A stretch of DNA of 64,000 bases. Origin: an uncultured Burkholderiales bacterium (GTDB lineage: Bacteria > Pseudomonadota > Gammaproteobacteria > Burkholderiales > Burkholderiaceae_C). A model generated the notes under the pieces. It did not search any database. It was given only the letters and a program-made list of their open reading frames with translations, and was not told the origin of the DNA. A program made the translations under genes and the position numbers. Location: positions 1 through 64,000 of the forward strand of contig CAIZSE010000160.1 of NCBI GenBank assembly GCA_903935585.1. The letters run 5' to 3'. This document shows, one piece after another, positions 62,101 through 64,000 of this stretch (position 1 is the stretch's first letter; each line of letters begins with the position of its first letter).

Positions 62101-64000
62101 CGTCGACGACTTTTTGGCCCGCGTTGAAAGTGTGGCCAACAACCCCGTCGGTGCCATCGGTCAGGTAGAGGCTATTTTTGAAAGTGCGCTGGGCATCACC
62201 GATAACAACAGTCTGCGTGCCGAAGACCAGATCTTTGCGCTTAGCCTCAACGGCGACACGCTGGATGTTTACCTCAAGCTTGACAAGGTGTTCGAGCAGA
62301 AGTTCGGCTTCAGTCTTGACTTGCAGCAGCTGGCTGCGCTGGCAGGCCCCAGCGCGCTCGCCGGCCTAGACTTTGTGGATGGCTTGGCCGATGTCATCAA
62401 CCCCGGCGCAGCGGGCAACATCACTTTTGCGGCCATGGCCAAGTTGCAGGTGCAAGCGGGCATCCGTTTTGGTGGTAACAGCCCTGAGTTCTTTCTTTAT
62501 GACTACAACGCAAGCCGCTTGCAAACGGTGGCGGTGGCTGCCTTCGGGTCGGCCATTTTCGCCAATCGCAGCGCCAGTCTGAGCAACGACAACAAGGCCG
62601 CCATATTGCGCGACATGCGCCAGGTGATCACTGGTCTTGGCAGCGGTGTCGAGCGTATCAGCGCCAGCGTCAACACCTACTGGCTCAGCGGCAACGAGGC
62701 CGGCAACACCGATGCGGTGCACGGGTCTAATCAGCTGGCCGGTCGCCGCCAGGCGGCGGTGATGGATCTGCAAAACTGGTTGAGCAGCCAGCTGGGCATC
62801 AAGATTGAGTTGTTTGCTGGTGAGCAACAGCAACTCGGCAGTGCCGCAGGCCAGAAGCTTTTCAGCCAGGTCACAGCCTACAGGGTGGTCAGCGTGCCGC
62901 CCGAGCAGGCCCGAGGGACCTACGCCACCATCGGCTTGCGCGTGGCTGGACAGGACCTTTACATGGGCTTTGAGGCCGGTCCAGTCAAACTGGGTGTGGT
63001 GGGCGGCTGGGCGGCCATCGACCGTGACGGCTTGGCCAGCACCCCAGACTACGCCAGCTTCACCATCAAGATCGACCAGGTGCGTGGCACGCGGGTGGAC
63101 GACGGCCGCTTCTACCTGGGCAGCGAGCGCATCAGCGACAACTTCGCCACCGCGCTGGAGGGTGCTTTTGGCATGAACCTGCCCTTGTCGATGAGCTTTT
63201 CCGTGGGCACGTTGTCATTGGGAAATTTCACGGCCTCTACCACCCAGGCCGGGTTGGTGGGCTTTCTCAATGGCGCCTCCGGTGTGGTGTCCTCTCAAAA
63301 ACTGCTCAACATCAGCGTGCCCAATGTCCAAAATATCATGGACGACTACCTCAGCGAGTTCAGCTTGCTGGGCATGCTCAACGACCCGACGCGCATCATC
63401 GACGGCGTCGATGGTGCGCTGGGCGTGGTGCAGGACACGTTGGGTGCAGAGTTCACGCGTGACATTCCGCTGATTGGCACCAAACTTGGTGACGCAGGCA
63501 ACTTTGTGCGCGATGTGCGCACGGGCCTGTTACAGGATCTGCGGAAAAAACTCTCGGGTGAGGGTGGTGGCGCTATCGGCATTGTGCGCAGCTCGCTGTG
63601 GGACTTGTTTGGTACCGGTGGGCTGAACATCATCCTAGACGGAGACGATGCCGGCACCGACATCGGCATCAGTGATGTGCAGGTGGCCTGGTTTGACAAG
63701 AATGGTGTCAAGCTCTCCGCTTGGGTGGTCGGCCAGATGCCAGCCGGTGCCGAGGACGCGATCCAGTTCAACATGAAGCTGGGCAAGAAACTGGTGGGCG
63801 CCAGCGTCGACATTCCGCTGGACTTTAACCTTCCTGGCTTCTCGCTCGACATTGACGGCGGCTTTGCCTTTGACTTGAGCTGGGCCTTTGACTTTGGTTT
63901 TGGGCTGAGCGTGTCCAGCGGCTTTTACCTCAGCACCAACCGGGACACCAAACCCGAATTGCGCATTGAGGCGCTGGCCTACCTCAGCGGGCAGGGCGGC
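41093..64000 (+). CDS. Giant LEPR-XLL-type repeat protein, 3' end beyond the window
   Basis: A single open frame of 22,908 nt (7,636 codons) with no stop, checked at several points along its length. No other gene fits this stretch; all other frames are broken. The N-terminus MSRARSLPSAVRLEVLEQR then ILLSAD is a LEPR-XLL-type motif found on very large, repetitive, presumably secreted bacterial proteins. There is no classical Sec signal. The chain is Ser/Ala/Gly/Leu-rich with alternating strands and almost no Cys or Lys, as in long beta structures. An autotransporter-like segment, modules S0-S7, blocks F1-F3 and a distinct C-ward region follow, described separately. GC is clearly higher than in the genes before it. 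GGCGG at 41082 is a weak ribosome binding site; coupling to the small ORFs is likely. Role inferred: extracellular or surface structure or adhesin. Confidence 0.88.
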   Translation, partial: MSRARSLPSAVRLEVLEQRILLSADLPVSGTTDLLSSQSVQTAPAQLLSDLGTETTPPEWVPPSSEPLQLRWPSGSLMDLEPAQQAGQMLQLDSGLTLTGTGQWNGPLLNAGVVAPGESPGVLQVQSFEQGAAGVLQLEIGGSRPGSGQSEVLDGHDQVVVSGQARLQGLLSLDFINDFRPTAGQVFDVMTWSSRQGTFSAYSGLYAGNGLYMKPIYESDRLRLVATALPGLAQLSLADVPQAQTALDQWLTQLANQVTQTTVSLDASLEVAGMRLSGQWQVSVGLLAGNQVETTLTATEVSAQWSVPGLTGALDHLSGSLVMGAGDLRLNLQGSGALAVGDGPSMAGDFTLAYEQLSGRMVVSAQGLNLQLGDPSRGPALSLSGGALNLSSGAGQYSLTLTGDGALHAIEGASFQGRLSYRAGSQIPVARFEAQDASVQLGSLGSVRGNVGFASQTVVADGLTTQELRMGVQLASASLNMGLISLSASSGALGVVWRTSTSTTGLGQAIRHTAMQGVLDVSLALDAAVQISGQRVRLSYNPGEQALLRSVTMADGTDLLVDLAAGAMQLSGRFAAQVQGLAQFEGDLSLDVQKKVRLLSNGQAVELTEYALSGSRAAMSFMPGVGSGGALTALDAELALVYAKDQAGNSWLSSRGTAGAMVVGGFAIDQIDSAQWSINRAITLSAALSGVTVDWSDARRFLLGTGRQFVLDQVGEVLTLPVQGRIALGDNSLSGQLLLTHDRADNSWNLSVANAQWLLAAGPAFVRLNQVSGQLRIDADRRRSGELLGQVSIGGIAGLSLTATAARVAFNGVAGTYALTLTNATLGIEGFGQISGNLSISRQTTPTGERLLIAGTSLSATVGAAGAQLQVSNARMGLILSTDALGQGGYALVAEGGVSLSTTGDLVSLSALQARVEINRLGSSLNEVLTLGDGSSVALVFDDERPRSAVSIMGANLQVGSWGSVSGDLRIVSQMVTIGAITRQQLEIGVENLSAALAMGGPSVGLSGGRAALLLFNETVNNQNLLRYALQAEGQATLAGVSGLSLSAQRMQVAINRSGAAIERSIATPAGWLQMAQTEGETRLRGYASVGVGSWFSAEGEVFLESRQNQSVTLSDGSTASVNMLLLGGSGLSATVSAGASLALGDVTLAMAMSSETGSATRRWITSSATVGSASIDALAQVQIELGMLDINRQLNSDGSLYLFNDEKVINWRPTDTSAGLPLVINATNALVIDSQVSRLAAAVKGRLDIGGASIEGTFHITEASTTVNGQVLPAWALLASQASVALQANGASARIENVTGHLLIAANGVSGTLSGDGSVTGIDGVSASGSLVASFSDNRLQLAGSLEMAVTGVGQLSGNFSVIKEPSVFSVPEFERKTATVSVGGTSEETTAGGQITTARLRLSLSDASGKFTREGLYSLGWGGQNQSFETLSGVGAAARPVTDEELASRIQAALERLAVVGQGNVRVSGTRSTGFELEFIGVLAGQHVALATAAGGDGLWLAQPPDPADRDDWGVIEETGAMQVSRSEVQQLTLNRSSGSGQTFTLALGGVVTAPIAFNAAGTAVNERQLLTLTAANRAAGQFWLVLDGQASSKVRYSADPTYHTAQLQSALEGLVGAGNVTVSYKQGYTGNNSIDYLIEFRGARAGMDLSSLQAVSSAGDIVLQVGTLRQGSPGYSVVQQARAIEAALQASLGTGSVSVAYDPASSLGSSRFQISFTGGLAGRDQSTLLTAVSGAGLSASVSTMRNGQAAVGAVQTVRLYDEAVVGTFELGLWFQGRTYTTGALPFNASASQVQAALLSAQSSTGQSLAQLGVQTTVQLLTETQGSKVWQVAFGGNAESVDLDLLQGRITSTVPAPDASLSIQRQASTSSETQRLSLGSPGGRVRLSLEGVSGSTDVLDLATLTPELLRSALASLSGIGSVDKLQVTAVAGSSGAYDIRFAGSLAGRDMARLLVSPVQTLSLAMAGGLRPSHLQLNLAGSAESTPEFNMAGLSDAQLAQSLQLLIGMLPDLNAGQVRVQARADAPLSFDISFVNALAGASLPAVQAVVSRKVEVSTERLLIGASSVNAQVGGAGAGVTVQNGELALLVQKRPDASTGYALQMTGQAALSGFGGSVSLSAGAQLRVNAMGEAVSVTVPTGVNSSAVLTFADGMARQELLITNGRIDVSGLGYVQGDLKLITTRLLINGVITTDLSIGFENAGGTLTLGGAQAALTGGQGALMLRHEVDAGGVVTRRIALQADGTVALQANGVSLNSAMRLSYNRWGDALQATVATPTGDYQLGLLVGETRLVGQTELTLASTLVVSGNLSIESRLAQTVTLSNGVQVQVNQLIIGGTQVSAGVRSGSDTIAALGGIDIAAVVSTEVVASGAPRGWITSSATLGSVSVAGYSLQDLQTAQLNINRAYDAVSGRLVDAANHATQAAQAVIDWSTSAQTLTLSASQSVVLAQALPRFEIPVSGTIDIGGAKVSGNFKITLDQNGGDRIWTIDAQGASVGYRSGGAYVGIENASGTLVFGPGSTRSGSLSGTAVIEGLGGVSVAGSFSTSFSGTGLNFSGTAMTLTVAGFGQISGNLSVSRTSGGQILLAATGVSASIGAGGTGISVSNASLGLYIAGLAENSAGYALVANGSASLDGFAGVSMAANAQVRINTLGQTLNTNIGGVDLVFAERSRVQEVAISSGSLTVVGLGTLSGALAITSTTWVNGSNQTVQDVRIGLSGVSGTLTLGALSATLSSGAGALLLKKVGSANSTHAVQIEGDVVLAGAGVNLSANRMRVAYNRLGSAVDGLEVSTGSGHYTVNLLNNETRVSGQASATVAGLSLSGEVFLEVQTGITQTLADGVTVTLDQTLLGGTGLSLSYASGGSTLAQFGGVDLALVFSQNTADASQRWLTALGNLGSIEVMGQSLADLSSAQLRLNQAIDAAGNLIEDNSRAVLNWAGSQARTIALSAVDSGKQALINMADRRWEIPVDGALDFGAARLAGQFNIVLDKDLITGNRIWDIQATGVAVTVSAADVSVALTQGAGSLYLNGNQRSGSISGLASISGLAGLSLEGALSANFDANGLFLSGNNVAVTVEGFGRMAGDFAVSKNGSGATSTLTVGLNNISADFGGVSINDGQLGLYAGRNALGEAGYALVAQGIASVSGLSGLSLNANAAVRINTLGEALSRTITVGSGSVAVEFANGLAVQELLIREGTLTIDGLGSLSGDLGIRAQTERSGTTTTSTLRIGLSGLSGSLTPGGVGATLTGGNGALLIEKVSTSTVTTSRYAVQVGGSLALSGIDGVTLQAQALSVAYNRLGRAVDNEVIATGSGDYLMNLLDNETRIRGQMDVSVAGVLSISGDMFIESRTAANAANVGLSDGSSVSVDQLIFGGAGIQAALGNSSVGASLRDVDVAVVLSTERGSGSPRRWLSAQALVGGATVQGYALADLRSVQLLVNSELLAGALVLDGTRAVIDWNGPANSSQTLVAISSNQNLAFAQGQRVFAMDVDARMALGPASLSGRFNIALDSSALGDKAWRIDASGVDVALQANGASVGLRNGTGQLWLGKDADSGLYGASQRSGSISGTASVTGVSDLSLTGTFAARFDSQGNLGLAGAVEMDMAGFAKASGQFAVSQNALLTATPQTQNASQSAGASLSVSETQRGGQQSASTFSLKVAEGSDSSLRVREGLYGFGWNGASVQVRLLASDADAVWASKLQSAMVALFGSGNATVSGSVSSGFAITLAGTRLGEAVTGLSLVPPADPGLRDDWGSNYLVAQATATTGAVHALDLMPAGTAGAIRLGFDFQAVSNTVMRLTGYDSASGRFREGHYQLSFGERTASVSSLSASGTALSDIEFVSRLRVGLDSLFGTGAVQVSGTRIAGFAIEFIGPWSGQAIAVDSVAGGSGLFMRAPLDLAAGLSALDQSQVISQAVSASVPTAYTFNVQVPAGGATVNADSFALQFEGNPRSANIKFVNLQDSQGRHIIDALMVLTGSRAAYTTKLLVASADGQPQKVYQSADLTVRQLSSPGNSQLYEISFTGALTGKVLGWGALSASNTGATAGVQYLLAGKSGSTATAAGAVHALDRFDPALRGSFTLGLTVAGVSYTTSQIDLQASAAALEAALLMARSSGNVSLASTGVNVTGTLNSQGQWQISFGGAAVGQRIAPLTRTVLAQAAPSATLAVQSSGLSTAAGHYSTAAIDFAQFNNTSTGGTVLRDALLAARTADGRVFSNAGVTVSTSYDSAARQWRVSLGGAAVAQRFEPLQGEVVPLVAAQASLAQGVTGSTSNEVQHLSLNQAGAFQLGFNGRYTAVLQTAGLSAAALQAALESLSGVGAGQVRVSAAGEGQWDIAFQGALAGRNVAALQVQAVRTLDLGLGDSQWADALRLRLVGQTDWARSIERVSGTTDAAWRSLLLSELQTALQSLPGVGRGNLLLQAVDGSSGRFYLVASAGLQGKSLPAIEVQLFRPVSEPDNYLHVGVSGATVSVGTASAGLQIQQAELGLVISRSTPAQIGVTAPAPGYALYAAGQASLNGFAGQVSLQADAVIQINTLGRAVDQSVKTGLTSLNRNVTFSDGLVRKEITILQGTVAVAGVAQVSGQLKLVSTTQTVSGQVVTDIRIGVDQASGSLSAGSASLTLSDGTGAVVLRHTSSGGTVSTQYALVAEGAVAVTGVPGLQVQADSLRIAVNRWGADLSQDVATARGSYRMELKDNETRARGQMTIDVAGALKASGELFIESRTNQSVRLSDASNVTVNQLILGGAGLSAQLGNDTIGARMQDAALAVVISTEVVSGAQTARRWLTSKAQLASAELAAGVTATITQGSLDINRQFASSGGLLAPGGVVIDWNGADDQQSMALTLAPGRSVQLADGQQVFQLALTGELLFGPARLGGSFTLGLQEGSAGAQSWTVDARNAYASMTASGATVALSNGSGRILIGPNGEKSGSVLGVASVTGVDGLGLKGTLATRFDAAGNFQLAGALELDISGFASLSGEFAVTKQSPARIEVEPAISRGQTEAAGSVSELAIGGVMSATQFRLSAAGTGIDGRPIFREGLYVFTFGGASQTVNSLDGSGQALEDAAFASVLGSGLNQLLGANAVTVSGSRSTGFVVALTGNGYNGRLVTGLGMTAPADPSYKDDWGSVSVTASATAASASRHHLLLVPQGSNISGAKFALTLNQPGGSRSTADIRYIADKNRQAVAIQEALEALVGRGKVSVQFDSNSAGVSSQAYFFNFAQGITVNTLTAQAFTTDTSGALIPNVIRVSAQTTALAAGTAATGTVQAIDLHDESLRGSFTLSFTDNSITYSTANIAFNASAAQLRAALLAAVGNQASFASRGGDVQVAFVGSLGNQQWQVGFTGSALGRQIGVMSGEITQIERAPAAQMARIADGATRSETQRITAPAGSGVFALAYGGQSTAPLAASVSALALQSALEALAGIGQGNVQVTDRAGGWDVAFVAALAGRDMALLRFSELQTLDLRLGDGLADGVGLRLSGQNSWAQQLDLRGKLPGEIRILLQAGLASMPQIGANNITAHASAQAGVFHLVASGSLAGGALPGVVAGLTRHVEPAPDYLLIGAANVNGTIGGPSAGARLSNGQLAMAISRAAGQSAGYALQASGSVSLQGFGNAVTLNATGSVAVNTLGRAVDLQVPTGLSTPAASLVFAEPTRIQQLIVNQGDLTVQGLGTLSGALAVTATYHKVDGIDTTDVRIGLGNVQGQLNAGGLQASLSNGAGAVLLRSQVGIGTSYAVQAEGNLSFNAGNAVTITAERLQITLNRWGSDLAETVRTADGLYEVSLVDGESRIRGRMGVAVAGVLTAQGDLFLETINNQSARLSDGTTLAVDQLILGGADLGIALSAGGGLGASLSEVNLLAVVATERGGQGRRWLGASATAGQASVAGYALGQISQASLQINRALSSSIHVAGTADAAVIDWSQANLVRDIRPDLVLGFAHSGRKMDIQAQAQLQLGEARMDGQFGLTLETPAGGDRWKLSATDASLGLVVGGVGLRLTDVQGTLYLLAGGGRQGSVSGQAELVGVPGLSLSGDLAASFDGNGRLQLAGAAELQVLGMASLEGNFLIDRTVVDQRSQIRVAIADLTTEFTVPGGLGSAKLQDGRLLVLLGTAADGQSGYAMQGSATAIIDTPLVDLTGQVQVRGNTLGRAFNLSQNVGGTSVQMALAETPQRAAVDFGQLDALLTDLLGDGMSFVAGGLSDLKTSISPEFERDAQGNAMGTDNINDHPMAADLPLIGTSLTQLMAADRILAIGDYTRRYMGQSGSDLNNLPSPVYGSVNQPSLRGLLSYLQTHWLPTIGASADALQVVMGEQGLSLRFDQKLHFSTGTEVVFGAEAEQLGLSIDGAIKVNIGVEVDAAFDLALNWGGTRSGASFNLQRFNVLAKASVDDIDITASLGPLAASLGDVKRQMGSLLLEIGGQMQKATNGSLSFVKTVDKIEVVLPVYAQLGSLDLAAGKTPTIRISGSPFAGQITWRTENFDAIGDFSRLSVVDLVLMFPDFIDALATVTQDERIAQALPFLDAGLDQLLLFGEGFKSSVYDKIDFYKPRVDLMSLSSVTVAQVTASDGSVINALFNPLGGFSADFLDKKEVTVYRVTAGVTETLGTYAIERVIDGKTLALSGAQISGAGLHAVIHDERTLITTLQEFIAAVNRSGVLPVGMQIVFDPVHRTFGVPLYFREQFDPFDVPLDFNLGVEGFALSTRASASMSVYVEGTLGFFADLDGRTLIGNKGSAAAGSNLFSDSTFLFDSTMLGYAMELGGEKYTVVGIASGGRSVTLDRQVQAGAQQLGYILREDRFSMGIENVALNAGIQASISDLEVGLQLGFLKATAGGQGSGSGLQLSATAGVSLDKNPGSGNALDKRFAFSEIRTSNIHFNLQGTAQAKLRGLRVDPGVGADIPLAPNIELSLTALDLFNPGATRTVLQNPSFAADIPALVRAGTVGARDLVIIMPDLGAAFDFKNLSFSDIVDATRMGLELVRESIANQPFYAVVLPVVGRSLADVFPFVDDFLARVESVANNPVGAIGQVEAIFESALGITDNNSLRAEDQIFALSLNGDTLDVYLKLDKVFEQKFGFSLDLQQLAALAGPSALAGLDFVDGLADVINPGAAGNITFAAMAKLQVQAGIRFGGNSPEFFLYDYNASRLQTVAVAAFGSAIFANRSASLSNDNKAAILRDMRQVITGLGSGVERISASVNTYWLSGNEAGNTDAVHGSNQLAGRRQAAVMDLQNWLSSQLGIKIELFAGEQQQLGSAAGQKLFSQVTAYRVVSVPPEQARGTYATIGLRVAGQDLYMGFEAGPVKLGVVGGWAAIDRDGLASTPDYASFTIKIDQVRGTRVDDGRFYLGSERISDNFATALEGAFGMNLPLSMSFSVGTLSLGNFTASTTQAGLVGFLNGASGVVSSQKLLNISVPNVQNIMDDYLSEFSLLGMLNDPTRIIDGVDGALGVVQDTLGAEFTRDIPLIGTKLGDAGNFVRDVRTGLLQDLRKKLSGEGGGAIGIVRSSLWDLFGTGGLNIILDGDDAGTDIGISDVQVAWFDKNGVKLSAWVVGQMPAGAEDAIQFNMKLGKKLVGASVDIPLDFNLPGFSLDIDGGFAFDLSWAFDFGFGLSVSSGFYLSTNRDTKPELRIEALAYLSGQGG
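41378..41780 (+). other. Autotransporter-passenger-like segment
   Basis: Codes for LTGTGQWNGPLLNAGVV, APGESPGVLQVQSFEQ, LQLEIGG and QVVVSGQARLQGLLSLDF, then VFDVMTWSSRQGTFSAYSG. The order PGxSPG, acidic LEIGG, GxAxLxGxLxL and G-F resembles the passenger-associated transport repeat of type V autotransporters. Confidence 0.6.
41790..43576 (+). repeat. Giant protein, module S0 (divergent first copy)
   Basis: Weakly matches the later S modules: QKKVRLLSNGQAVELTEYAL corresponds to the QSVxLSDGxxVxVxQL region, SWLSSRGTAGAMVVGGFAID to RRWL..., VTVDW to VIDW. Confidence 0.55.
43577..45184 (+). repeat. Giant protein, module S1
   Basis: Starts EGFGQISGNLSISR; contains GYALVAEGG (43757), EGETRLRGYASVGV, FLESRQNQSVTLSDG, RRWITSSATVGSAS, KVINW and ends with GVGQLSGNFSV, the start of the next module, where block F1 is inserted. 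Confidence 0.75.
45185..47263 (+). repeat. Giant protein, block F1
   Basis: Opens with REGLYSLGWGG and DPADRDDWG, then several ~75-117-residue repeats of the type SETQRLSL ... LRSALASLSGIG ... IRFAGSLAGRDM. Similar repeats are common in giant proteins of Planctomycetes and other environmental bacteria. Confidence 0.7.
47264..48784 (+). repeat. Giant protein, module S2
   Basis: Starts STERLLIGASSVNAQVGG; contains GYALQMTGQAALSGFGG (47390), VGETRLVGQ, SIESRLAQTVTLSNG, RGWITSSATLGSVSVAGYSL, LNINRAYD, AVIDWS and FEIPVSGTIDIGGAKVSG. Confidence 0.78.
48785..50320 (+). repeat. Giant protein, module S3
   Basis: Starts VAGFGQISGNLSVSR; GYALVANGSASLDGFAG begins at 48959, 1,569 nt after the equivalent point of S2. 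NNETRVSGQ, VFLEVQTGITQTLADG, QRWLTALGNLGSIEV and AVLNW follow in the same order. Confidence 0.8.
50321..51952 (+). repeat. Giant protein, module S4
   Basis: Starts EGFGRMAGDFAVSK; GYALVAQGIASVSGLSG begins at 50489, 1,530 nt after S3. DNETRIRGQ, MFIESRT, RRWLSAQALVGGATVQGYAL and AVIDWNG follow. Ends with GFAKASGQFAVSQ, where F2 is inserted. Confidence 0.8.
51953..54466 (+). repeat. Giant protein, block F2
   Basis: The longest F block. Opens with REGLYGFGWNG and DPGLRDDWG, followed by repeats such as NEVQHLSL ... LQAALESLSGVGAG ... IAFQGALAGRNV. It ends in front of NYLHVGVSG. Confidence 0.7.
54467..56044 (+). repeat. Giant protein, module S5
   Basis: Contains GYALYAAGQASLNGFAG (54608), DNETRARGQ, LFIESRTNQSVRLSDAS, RRWLTSKAQLASAEL, LDINRQF and VVIDWNG; ends with SGFASLSGEFAVTK, where F3 is inserted. 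Confidence 0.8.
56045..57763 (+). repeat. Giant protein, block F3
   Basis: Opens with REGLYVFTFGG and DPSYKDDWG; repeats include SETQRITA, LQSALEALAGIGQG and VAFVAALAGRDM. Ends in front of DYLLIGAANVNGTIGG. Confidence 0.7.
57764..59254 (+). repeat. Giant protein, module S6
   Basis: Contains GYALQASGSVSLQGFG (57884), DGESRIRGR, LFLETINNQSARLSDG, RRWLGASATAGQASVAGYAL, LQINRALS and AVIDWS. Last complete S module. Confidence 0.8.
59255..59620 (+). repeat. Giant protein, truncated module S7
   Basis: GMASLEGNFLIDR and GYAMQGSATAI (59438, 1,554 nt after S6) match the first third of an S module, ending near NTLGRAFNLSQN. The array stops here. Confidence 0.65.
59621..64000 (+). other. Giant protein, non-S C-ward region
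   Basis: Different sequence character: LLTDLLGDGMSFVAGGL ... DLPLIGTSLTQLMAADR, large acidic and aromatic-containing beta domains, and near 63450 a second DIPLIGTKLGDAGNFVRDV followed by DIPLDFNLPGFSLDIDGGF. The last type is familiar to me from other giant environmental-bacterial proteins. It continues past the window. Confidence 0.6.

Noticed and set aside
41139-63473. Many plus-strand ORFs of 60-145 codons within the giant gene
   Set aside because: None is in the giant gene's own frame, none has a recognisable motif, and none has a consistent ribosome binding site.

Overview
The window looks like a chromosomal segment of a betaproteobacterium, most likely Comamonadaceae (Limnohabitans/Rhodoferax/Polaromonas-like). 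This rests on the rimP-nusA-infB-rbfA-truB-typA block, the smpB / ratA-rnfH pair and guaB-guaA, together with moderate-to-high GC. The genus is inference. I saw no rRNA, CRISPR array, transposase or phage gene.

Layout: (1) 1-360: tail of a LivK-type binding protein, three hairpins, and tRNA-Ser(GGA) on the minus strand. (2) 552-9342: an Orn/Lys/Arg decarboxylase, fabI on the minus strand, and a complete yejABEF-type peptide importer. (3) 9343-19771: a terminator-like leader, then rimP-nusA-infB-rbfA-truB-typA, an EamA exporter and a hydroxyisobutyryl-CoA hydrolase-like protein. (4) 19827-27153: smpB, ratA-rnfH, a methyltransferase, an AT-richer M20 carboxypeptidase, guaB and guaA. (5) 27201-38119: a PaiB-like flavin protein, a TadA fused to a complete DhlA-like haloalkane dehalogenase, an LD-carboxypeptidase, a penicillin-acylase-type Ntn hydrolase, an MFS transporter, a RecQ-like helicase with a phosphoribosyltransferase-like tail, an unknown acidic protein, a glyoxalase-like protein and an isochorismatase-like hydrolase.

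(6) 38168-64000 is the remarkable part. A membrane sensor kinase (7TMR-DISM type) and an OmpR-type response regulator are followed by a short regulatory region. It has tandem repeats at 10-bp spacing placed 9 bp before a -10-like box. Two tiny ORFs then overlap in a stop/start relay (TGATG, then ATGA) that ends exactly on the start codon of a giant gene. That gene opens at 41093 and stays open to the window edge: 22,908 nt, 7,636 codons, no stop. It begins with a LEPR-XLL-like motif (LEQRILLSAD) and an autotransporter-like glycine-rich segment. It continues as about seven copies of a module of about 510-523 residues (called S here), broken at the same internal point by three blocks of shorter repeats (called F here), then a different domain region that runs off the window.

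My reading, as inference, is that the two-component system, its operator, the relay leader and the giant repeat protein form one regulated surface or extracellular structure system. The rest of the window is mainly housekeeping, with the TadA-dehalogenase fusion as the other notable oddity.
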